DNA of 41,314 nt from an uncultured Mycoplasmatota bacterium (GTDB taxonomy: Bacteria; Bacillota_I; Bacilli_A; RF39; UBA660): contig CAMMQC010000011.1 in assembly GCA_946498975.1 (NCBI GenBank), positions 1 to 41,314 on the forward strand, given 5' to 3'. The notes under the pieces are model-generated. The model worked only from the letters and a program-made list of their open reading frames with translations, had not been told where the DNA came from and searched no databases. The translations under genes were made by a program, and so were the position numbers. This document shows, piece after piece, positions 34,423 through 41,314 of this stretch (positions are counted from its first letter, which is position 1; every line of letters starts with the position of its first letter).

Positions 34423-36297
34423 ATGAATAATAAAGAGTTTAAAAAATTTCAAAAAAAGCTTTTAAAAGTAGCAGATGCTTATACACTTGAAAAATTAGTT
34501 TTAAAAAAGAAAATAAAGGGTAATTTGATAGATATATTAAGAAGTCTTAATGAAGAACAACTTAATATTTTAGAAAGGGTATATTTAAGTGATAAAGAAA
34601 TAAAACTTCAAGATGAAGAAAAATTTTCTTTATTAGATGAAAAGATAAAAAAAGCATTTGTTAGAGTTATTGAAGCTAATGATTCTAAAATAACAAATAC
34701 TTTGGATGAAGTTTTCTATAATAGAGGACTTGGTGAAGTTGAACCTATTCTACTTATAGCAGGATTCATCTATGCTTATAAAGTACGTAATAAACTAAAA
34801 TACTTAATACCAGATGATTTACTTCTTGTATACTTAGATAAAGCTTTAGAATTAAAAGAAGAAGATTTACTTGATAAATATACATTTTTAATGAATCTTT
34901 TCTTTAATTATGGGCTTATACCTAAAGATATATTATTAAGTTTTAAAGATAAAAATAGTTTTAGTAAGGAAGAACTTTTAGAACATAATTTTATTATTAA
35001 AAAAATTAATAGAAAAGAATACTTATGGAATGAAGAAATACCATATCTTGATAGTTATGCTGATGGAATAGAAAAAAGAGATTATGTTAAAAGAGATTTC
35101 TATAATTATAATGATTATATGGTTGCAATAACTCCTTTATTTGTAGATCTTTATAATTTAGTAGAAAAGAGTAATGTGAATACAGATGATTTTTATGACT
35201 TTGCAATACCTCTTTTATTATCAAAAAAACGTAATTTAAATGAGATAGGTGATGCCTTTACTGAAAAATATAAATTATCTAAAAAAACATTTTCCAAAGT
35301 GATAAAAATACTTTTTGAATATCAATGTCTTATAAGATATTGGGAGTATGGTGGTAAAAATATAAAAGAAAATAATATAGATAAAAATATACTTTCTAAA
35401 AAGCCTAAAGAATTTACATTGTTATCATGTCTTGAAAAATTAGATGAAGAAAAGTTAAAAGAACTTATAGAAGAATTTGAGGTTAAAGATACTTTGGGCT
35501 TACGTGATATACTCTTTTCTAATATCGTAAATCGTTTACATAATCATTATTATGAATTTGAATCACTTGATACTATTTTAAAATATCAAAATAAAGAATA
35601 TGATTATAATGAAGATGTTACAGAATTTATTTCTGATACCTATTGCTTTCTTTATAAAGATAAAAATAAACTTAAAGTAATAGTTCCTTTAGATATAAAA
35701 GAGGAAATAGAGAATAATATCTATACTTATCTTGATGATGAAGTTTTAACTGATGATGATTATGTTAATTTATACGTATTTTTTAATGGAGTTATAGAAA
35801 AGAAAAGATTACAAGAAATGCTTAAAGTAAATCATAATTTAGATTATACTATTAGTGAAATGGATAAAATAGTAGAACATTTTAATATATATACTATTGA
35901 TGATTGTTATTATTTACCTTTTTTAACTCCAGATATGGCTCATGAGAAAATAATTCCTTTTAAAAGAGCTTTAAATAAATATAAAGTTATAACTAATGCT
36001 GATTTAAATTATTTTACTATGTTAGATACTTTTTCTTTAAAATTTGATAATTTCTTTAGTAAAATAAAAATATCTGAAGAGAATTTTATGGAATTGTTTA
36101 CCTCTGTTATGATTTTACTTGGTATTAATGAACCATTTGAAGCTTTTTTAAGATATTTCTTTTATGCAAATAATATTAAAATCAAAGAAGCTATGTTTAA
36201 AGAGTTAGTAGGTATTATTAATTCGTTTAAAGATGATTTTCCTATATGGATATATAATGGGTATTCTAATAATGAATTTAGTGTTTTGAATAAATGA
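34423..36297 (+). CDS. SEC-C family paralogue B, lacking the SEC-C motif
   Basis: 624 residues. It shares with A and C the N-terminal KLVLKKKIKGNLIDILRSLNEEQ pattern (positions about 20-45), the central LIRYWEYGGKNIKE, FNGVIEKKRLQEMLKVNHNL and the DDCYYLP block, and ends at IWIYNGYSNNEFSVLNK, where A and C go on into the zinc motif. So the SEC-C end is missing, by loss here or gain in the others. GAGGAGA precedes ATG 34423. It has the same promoter block as jetA. Function unknown. Confidence 0.85.
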   Translation: MNNKEFKKFQKKLLKVADAYTLEKLVLKKKIKGNLIDILRSLNEEQLNILERVYLSDKEIKLQDEEKFSLLDEKIKKAFVRVIEANDSKITNTLDEVFYNRGLGEVEPILLIAGFIYAYKVRNKLKYLIPDDLLLVYLDKALELKEEDLLDKYTFLMNLFFNYGLIPKDILLSFKDKNSFSKEELLEHNFIIKKINRKEYLWNEEIPYLDSYADGIEKRDYVKRDFYNYNDYMVAITPLFVDLYNLVEKSNVNTDDFYDFAIPLLLSKKRNLNEIGDAFTEKYKLSKKTFSKVIKILFEYQCLIRYWEYGGKNIKENNIDKNILSKKPKEFTLLSCLEKLDEEKLKELIEEFEVKDTLGLRDILFSNIVNRLHNHYYEFESLDTILKYQNKEYDYNEDVTEFISDTYCFLYKDKNKLKVIVPLDIKEEIENNIYTYLDDEVLTDDDYVNLYVFFNGVIEKKRLQEMLKVNHNLDYTISEMDKIVEHFNIYTIDDCYYLPFLTPDMAHEKIIPFKRALNKYKVITNADLNYFTMLDTFSLKFDNFFSKIKISEENFMELFTSVMILLGINEPFEAFLRYFFYANNIKIKEAMFKELVGIINSFKDDFPIWIYNGYSNNEFSVLNK

Positions 36298-36361
36298 ATA
36301 GTTTAATAATATTAAATTGTGAGATATAATAAATGTAAGAAGTAAAGGAGAAGAAAAGATT

Positions 36362-38341
36362 ATGGAAAAAAATTTTGATTTAAGTGAAATATTACCAAAT
36401 ATTGAAAAGGTTGGAGAAGAGTATGACTCTTCAGATTTAATGTTAGAAAATAAAGTAGATGGAGATTTAAAAGACTTTTTAAAGGCTTTAGATGAAGAAC
36501 AAATTGATGTAATAGCGTCTGTTTATTATGATGATGAAGATTCCTTTTTTAAAAAGAGTCTTAATAGTAAAATAGAATATTTAGAAAAAAATATTATAGA
36601 AAGTTATAAAGAAATAATAAGAAATGCTTCTTATAAGCAATATGTTATTTTAGATAAATTATCTAATAATGAAGATGTTACTAATATGTCAGAGCTTTTC
36701 TTATATAGTGGTTTTTGTTATTCATATTATGATAAAACTGAAGTTAAATATTTATTACCAACAGATTTAAAAAAGATATATTTAAAGGAAGTAGATTCTA
36801 CTATAAAAGGAAATTCCTTAAAAGGAGAAATATTAACAAGAATAATGGCTTTGTTCTTTAGTAATGGATTAGTACCAACTGATTTAGTATATAATCATTA
36901 TGAAGATGACTTTTATGGATACTTTACTAAGGATGAGTTATTAGAAGAAATAGATACCGCTGTAAGTATTAAAAAAATTAATAATAAAGAATATTTTTGG
37001 CTTACTGATACTCCTTATAAAAATTTGTATGAAGAATCTATTGATGATAGAGTTTATATTAGAAGAGATTTGGATGATATAGTAACATATATGATGAGTA
37101 TCCTTATGCTAATAGAAGAAGTTAGTAAAATTATAAAAAAGCCTTATAAAGAAACATTATCTTTAATAATATCAAAAGTACTTTTAAAAGAAAGAAGTCT
37201 TGATGATATTTTAGATGATTTTGTAAGTGAAGTAGGTTTAAGTAAGAAAGATAGTAGTAGATTAGATGATATACTAATTGATTACTATGATGATTTAAGA
37301 TATTGGGAAAATGGTGGGAATACACAAGATGAGATTTTAGCCCTTAATTTAGTCTTAAAAGAAAAACCTAATAATAGTAGTATAAAGTCATGCTTAAAAC
37401 AATTAACAGATAATGCTAAAGAAGAATTTAAAGATACATATAATATTGGTGATGTTTCTTCCTTAGATGAGATAATAGTAGATGATTTTTGTAATGAAGG
37501 ATATTTAACTATAGATAATGATGATGATATGATTGAATTATTAGCATTAGATGGTAAAGAATATAATGGAAATGCGACAGTTACTAGTTTTATTATAAAT
37601 GGTTATGCTTATCTATATAAAGATAAAGATAATTTTAAAGTAATTATACCTGATGAGATAAAAGATGTAATTAATAATTTTGATTTAAGTGATGATTATG
37701 GATTTAATGGTTTGAATGATAGAGAAATAATAAATTTATATATGCTTTATAATGGTATTATTGAAAAAAAGATATTACAAAGATTACTTCAAGAAAATCA
37801 TGATTTAGAATATACAATTGATGAATTAGATACAGTTATTAAAACTTTAGATATGTACTGTATAGACAATTATTATTGTGTTTTAGAAGAAACTGATGAA
37901 GTAATAGATAAATTTTTATTACCTAGTAAGAAGAACTTTAAAAAGTATAAAAAGGTTGATTTTGATAGTTATTATGAACTTGATTCTTTGAATACTTTAG
38001 AGAGTGAACTACGTAGTTATATAAATAAACTATGTAAAAATGAAGATAATGCGAGAGAAATTGGTATGTATCTTATAACGCTAATAAATATGAATTGTTA
38101 TGTACCTGATATTTTAATTCCTATTTTTGAAGATTATAAGATTAAAGCTAGTAATACAGACTATAAGAATATAAATAATATAATAAATAAATCTAAGAAT
38201 GATATACCTATATGGGCTTTTAACGGTTATACTAAAAAAGAAGTTAATTCTATGCCTAAAGAGAAAAAAGTAGGTAGAAATGATCCTTGTCCTTGTGGGA
38301 GTGGAAAGAAGTATAAAAAATGTTGTGGGAAGAATGCTTAA
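36362..38341 (+). CDS. SEC-C family paralogue C
   Basis: 659 residues, with the same conserved blocks ([51 protein letters not shown]) and an intact SEC-C motif near the end (about 638-656). It has its own TATAAT (36325-36330) and a strong AAAGGAGAAG site. The last 108 bases are nearly the same as those of paralogue A, although the rest is diverged. It is followed within 25 bases by the pRiA4b ORF-3-like gene, so the two are probably one transcript. Function unknown. Confidence 0.87.
   Translation: MEKNFDLSEILPNIEKVGEEYDSSDLMLENKVDGDLKDFLKALDEEQIDVIASVYYDDEDSFFKKSLNSKIEYLEKNIIESYKEIIRNASYKQYVILDKLSNNEDVTNMSELFLYSGFCYSYYDKTEVKYLLPTDLKKIYLKEVDSTIKGNSLKGEILTRIMALFFSNGLVPTDLVYNHYEDDFYGYFTKDELLEEIDTAVSIKKINNKEYFWLTDTPYKNLYEESIDDRVYIRRDLDDIVTYMMSILMLIEEVSKIIKKPYKETLSLIISKVLLKERSLDDILDDFVSEVGLSKKDSSRLDDILIDYYDDLRYWENGGNTQDEILALNLVLKEKPNNSSIKSCLKQLTDNAKEEFKDTYNIGDVSSLDEIIVDDFCNEGYLTIDNDDDMIELLALDGKEYNGNATVTSFIINGYAYLYKDKDNFKVIIPDEIKDVINNFDLSDDYGFNGLNDREIINLYMLYNGIIEKKILQRLLQENHDLEYTIDELDTVIKTLDMYCIDNYYCVLEETDEVIDKFLLPSKKNFKKYKKVDFDSYYELDSLNTLESELRSYINKLCKNEDNAREIGMYLITLINMNCYVPDILIPIFEDYKIKASNTDYKNINNIINKSKNDIPIWAFNGYTKKEVNSMPKEKKVGRNDPCPCGSGKKYKKCCGKNA
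38225..38332 (+). repeat. Homogenised SEC-C tail, copy in paralogue C
   Basis: Partner of 34188-34295: 102 of 108 positions equal. Confidence 0.9.
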
Positions 38342-38366
38342 ATAAAATATTATAGAGGTGTTTATG

Positions 38367-38960
38367 ATGGATAAAATATTAACTTTTAGAGTAGGAATTG
38401 ATGGGTTAGAAGATAAAATATGGAGAGAAATAGAGATACATGATAGAATGACGGTAGCAGATTTAGCTTATACTATACTTGCATCTTTTAATTCACTAGC
38501 ATATCATTTATATAATATAAAGTATAAAAAAATGCGTTATGATTGTATAGTTGATGATGAATTTCCTTTTGATGATGAAAAAATTATTGATGCAACTAAG
38601 ACTAAATTAAGTGATTTAAAATTAAAAGAGAAAGATACTTTAGAAATGGAATATGATTATGGATCAACTACAACTTTTCATATAATATTTCTAGGTTCAA
38701 AAAGGATAAATATGTTTGATGTTGTTATGTATCCTTTTGTATCTAAAGGAGAAGGATTAAGTATGCTTGATGATATGAGTGATTTTGATTTAAAAAAAAT
38801 AGTAGAAGAGACTGATAAATTAGGATATTCTGAATATTATTTTACTCCTGGATATGAGAAAGAAGATATATATGATTATAGAAATTATGATATAGACAGT
38901 GATAATGAATTATTAAAAGGACGAATTTTAGCGATTAAGAATGGCTATGAAGTTGAGTAA
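38367..38960 (+). CDS. Plasmid pRiA4b ORF-3-like protein
   Basis: 197 residues from ATG 38367, with GAGGTG 6 bases upstream. The start ILTFRVGIDGLEDKIWREIEI and the block TVADLAYTILASFNSLAYHLYNI are the hallmarks of the pRiA4b ORF-3 family, followed by the LSDLKLKEKDTLEMEYDYGSTTTF strand set (in two parts). The family is named after a plasmid gene and has no settled function; many members are fused to or next to SEC-C or YecA-type proteins, which fits its place after paralogue C. The C-terminal ~70 residues are less conserved. Confidence 0.85.
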   Translation: MDKILTFRVGIDGLEDKIWREIEIHDRMTVADLAYTILASFNSLAYHLYNIKYKKMRYDCIVDDEFPFDDEKIIDATKTKLSDLKLKEKDTLEMEYDYGSTTTFHIIFLGSKRINMFDVVMYPFVSKGEGLSMLDDMSDFDLKKIVEETDKLGYSEYYFTPGYEKEDIYDYRNYDIDSDNELLKGRILAIKNGYEVE

Positions 38961-38965
38961 TAAAT

Positions 38966-39403
38966 ATGAAAAAAATTAATTTAGTAGATTTTTTAAGAAC
39001 AATTAGAAAAGGTAGGACATATTATTTAAAAATAGATACTATGGAGATAGTTAATCCACACAAATATATAGAAAGACAGATTAAAGACTTTGATAAAATG
39101 ACTTTGGAAGAGAAAAATAATTTAATATTTCCTAGCTATGAAGAACTTAATATTTATGAATTACCTTCATATGAAGAAATTAATCATATTGAAATAATGA
39201 GATTCTATGTTAAGAATTGTATTATTGATACAAAAATAAGAAAAGAGTTATTTGATACTTTAAGAAATCATAATTATATTGATAAGTTTAATGATGTTTT
39301 AAAAAAATATGATTTACAAGATGAATATATGAATGTTTCTTCTTTCTATTATCAGTCTATAATAGAGGAATGGTTAGATAAGAATAACATTAAACTAAAT
39401 TGA
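38966..39403 (+). CDS. UPF0158-like protein
   Basis: 145 residues. The start LVDFLRTIRKGRTYYLKIDTMEIV matches UPF0158 (residues reading a beta hairpin with a bound turn), and the end YQSIIEEWLDKNNI is the usual EWLxxNxI finish of that family. It is 5 bases after the pRiA4b-like gene with a weak ribosome site, so it is coupled to it. Function unknown. Confidence 0.65.
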   Translation: MKKINLVDFLRTIRKGRTYYLKIDTMEIVNPHKYIERQIKDFDKMTLEEKNNLIFPSYEELNIYELPSYEEINHIEIMRFYVKNCIIDTKIRKELFDTLRNHNYIDKFNDVLKKYDLQDEYMNVSSFYYQSIIEEWLDKNNIKLN

Positions 39404-39456
39404 TAGTTTCCATTTTAGTTATCGATGCTATACTATTATTAGAAGGTTGTGATGTT

Positions 39457-40479
39457 ATGAGATTATATACAAATGAAATAGTATTTAGGGGTCATCCTGA
39501 TAAAGTATGTGATCAAATTAGTGATGCTTTACTTGATGCATATTTAAAAGAAGATAAACATTCTAGATGTGGTATAGAAGTAATGGGTGGTAAAGGTAAA
39601 ATCTTTATAACAGGAGAAGTTACTAGTAAAAGAGATGTTGATATAGAAAGTGTTGTTAAAAGAGTTTTAGCTAGTGTTGGTTATGATACTAATTATGAAA
39701 TAATTAATAATTTAGGTAAGCAAAGTCCTGATATTGCTATGGGTACTAATGATGAAGTAGGTGGAGCAGGGGATCAAGGGATGATGTTTGGTTATGCAGT
39801 TAACGATACTAAAGAACTACTTCCTACTGCTATGGTAATATTACAAAGATTTAGTAAATGGTATGATAAAGAAAGACAAACTTGTTCTTATCTAAAAAGT
39901 GATGGTAAAGCAGAGATTACAGGTTATTATGATGATAATATGAAATTAAAAAAGATTAAATATTTTACTATTTCTTATCAAAATGATGAAGAACATCGTG
40001 ACTATACAGATAATTTAATAAAAGAGGCATGTATTAATATATGTAAAGATTATGATATTGAAATAGAAGAGTTTTTAATTAATCCTACAGGAAAATTTGA
40101 AATAGGTGGATTTGAAGGAGATTCTGGTCTTACAGGAAGAAAGATAGTAGTTGATTCATATCAATCATTTGCAAGAGTAGGAGGAGGTGCTTTTTCTGGA
40201 AAAGATCCTACTAAAGTAGATAGAAGTGCTGCTTATAAAGCAAGATTAATCGCTAAAGATTATCTAAAAAAATATAACTTATCTTGGTGTGAAGTGGTTA
40301 TTAGTTATGCTATTGGTATAGATAAACCTCTATCAATATATATAGATAGTGATAAAGGTTATATCAAACCAGATGAAACTTTATATATTGAGTGTACTCC
40401 TAAAAACATTATTAAAGATTTAGATTTATTAAATATCTGTTATGAAGAGAAAGCTAGATTTGGGCATTTCCAATACTAG
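39457..40479 (+). CDS. metK: S-adenosylmethionine synthase (short, diverged form)
   Basis: 340 residues from ATG 39457 (a longer frame from 39400 has no ribosome site; AGAAGG lies before ATG 39457). It makes SAM from methionine and ATP. Key motifs: GHPDKVCDQISDALLDA (with FRGHPDK instead of the usual TEGHPDK), GAGDQGMMFGYA, INPTGKFEIGG, GDSGLTGRKI, and GGGAFSGKDPTKVDRSAAY; end RFGHF. It is ~45 residues shorter than typical MetK (~385-395), through short loops rather than a lost end. TATACT at 39429-39434 is a possible -10; no SAM riboswitch is seen. It may supply SAM for the methyltransferases nearby, but it is a housekeeping gene as far as I can tell. Confidence 0.92.
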   Translation: MRLYTNEIVFRGHPDKVCDQISDALLDAYLKEDKHSRCGIEVMGGKGKIFITGEVTSKRDVDIESVVKRVLASVGYDTNYEIINNLGKQSPDIAMGTNDEVGGAGDQGMMFGYAVNDTKELLPTAMVILQRFSKWYDKERQTCSYLKSDGKAEITGYYDDNMKLKKIKYFTISYQNDEEHRDYTDNLIKEACINICKDYDIEIEEFLINPTGKFEIGGFEGDSGLTGRKIVVDSYQSFARVGGGAFSGKDPTKVDRSAAYKARLIAKDYLKKYNLSWCEVVISYAIGIDKPLSIYIDSDKGYIKPDETLYIECTPKNIIKDLDLLNICYEEKARFGHFQY

Positions 40480-40584
40480 TTTTTCTTTTGATATTAATTG
40501 GTAAAAACTGGTAAAATATAATTATTTATGACACTTTACTTTTAGATATATTAGTGATATTATAACTAGCACGGAGTTGATTAT

Positions 40585-41274
40585 ATGTCTAAAATAAAAG
40601 ATGATATTAAAAGAGCTAATTATTTGATAAAAATACCATCATTTTTTAGAGAAAATGATGATATCTTTGATATGATATATCCATTTACTACAGAAAATAT
40701 TAATGGAATGTTTAGTCATTTTAATTTTAAAGATAAAGATTGTCTTAGTGTTTTAGGTTCATCTGATCAAGTTTTTGATATGTATTTAAGAGGAGCGAGT
40801 AGTGTTACTGCTTTTGATATTAATCCTTTAACAGAATATCTTTTTTATCTTAAAAAAGCAGCACTTGATGCTAATCTAACTAAAGAAGAATATTTAGATT
40901 ATTTTTGTTATCGTGGCACTGATAATTATACTATATTTGTGAATCGTTTAATAAAACCTTTTGATATAAGAATATTTGATAAAATTGCACCTAATTTAAA
41001 AGGAAATAGTTATAAGTTTTGGGCTAATCTATATAGTAAGCATAAATTTTTATCTATTAGAGAAGGTGCTAAATTATTTACTAGTGATGAATATTTTAGA
41101 GATACTTTAGAACATACAGTATCATATTTAGATGATGATAACTTTGAAAAACTTAAAGAAGTTTCTAAAAATATTAAAATAACTTTTATAAATAAAGATA
41201 TTAAAGAACTAGCATTGGCAAAAAATTATGATTTAATGTATTTTTCTAATATAATTCAATACGCTGTGTACTAG
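40585..41274 (+). pseudogene. DUF3419-like SAM-dependent methyltransferase, truncated at the C-terminus
   Basis: 229 residues. SAM-binding pattern: LSVLGSSDQVFDMYLRGASSVTAFDINPLT (in two parts, about 52-81), followed by the YLFYLKKAALDANLT helix and later FINKDIKELALAKNYDLMYFSNIIQYA. In the family as I know it, SNIxxY is followed by some 50-60 more residues with the last strands of the fold; here the frame ends VY-stop right after. No continuation is found in the other two frames of the last 40 bases, so an insertion at about 41265 is more likely than a simple frameshift. It is called truncated with moderate confidence. Confidence 0.6.
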
Positions 41275-41314
41275 ATTATAGGGGGTAAAGGTATTTTCAA
41301 ACACAAGTTTATGT
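41275..41314. other. Right-edge sequence of unknown origin
   Basis: The 40 bases after the truncated methyltransferase (starting ATTATAGGGGGTAAAGG on the heels of its stop) do not continue its protein. They could be the left end of a mobile element that goes on outside the window. No known terminal motif is recognised. Confidence 0.3.

Noticed and set aside
39404-39456. SAM riboswitch before metK
   Set aside because: Only about 50 bases separate the genes and no SAM-I or other SAM aptamer core is visible.
40475-40512. Terminator of metK: ACTAGTTTTT pairing with AAAAACTGGT
   Set aside because: The stem is possible but there is no T run after it on the plus strand; left out as a terminator.
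41265-41314. 5' end of a group II intron at the right edge (GTGTACTAG...)
   Set aside because: GTGTA is only loosely like the GTGYG start and the next bases show no recognisable domain I pattern; not enough sequence to call.

Overview
The window is AT-rich DNA from a low-GC Bacillota, most likely an uncultured Bacilli- or Clostridia-like gut lineage. The evidence is a valine T-box riboswitch, a CIRCE heat-shock operator, encoded CCA on the tRNA, heavy use of AGA and TTA codons, and SD-led overlapping genes. TGA is used as a normal stop: several operon junctions end in TGA directly at the next start. All genes but one (hsp20) are on the + strand. Species cannot be read from the sequence.

Layout. 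1-508: 3' end of a group II intron joined to the C-terminal part of a different reverse transcriptase. 548-3755: T-box leader, a small unknown gene and valS. 3757-6461: two accessory genes (a flippase-like membrane protein and an AlbA_2/Schlafen-type ATP-binding regulator), each followed by a copy of the 3' tail of valS with its terminator, so the valS end looks like a repeated insertion point. 6529-13088: mixed chromosomal genes: PepSY protein, FAD/Rieske oxidoreductase, a stand-alone Clp-type AAA module with a membrane partner, hsp20 under CIRCE control, tRNA-His, and two Fic proteins around an unknown gene.

13206-39403 reads as one long defence island. It starts with a BsuMI-like restriction-modification system: two overlapping m5C methyltransferases, then, behind a terminator and its own promoter, an NgoFVII/PLD-type nuclease, an McrB-like GTPase and an McrC-like nuclease. 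Next is a two-gene unit with a TIGR04141-family protein and a HEPN (RxxxxH) ApeA-like protein. A SWIM zinc-finger protein follows, then a complete Wadjet operon of the TIGR02677/02678/02680/02679 kind (type II in my recollection of the scheme), whose transcript runs on into a large SEC-C protein before a terminator. Behind it lie two more paralogues of that SEC-C protein, a pRiA4b ORF-3-like protein and a UPF0158-like protein. An identical 39-bp promoter block stands before jetA and before the second paralogue, tying the SEC-C family to Wadjet.

39457-41274: a short metK and a DUF3419-like methyltransferase that stops early, possibly cut by another insertion at the right edge. The best candidate for an undescribed system is the Wadjet + triple SEC-C + pRiA4b/UPF0158 extension; the TIGR04141-HEPN pair is second. 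No integrase, transposase or CRISPR array is visible in the window.
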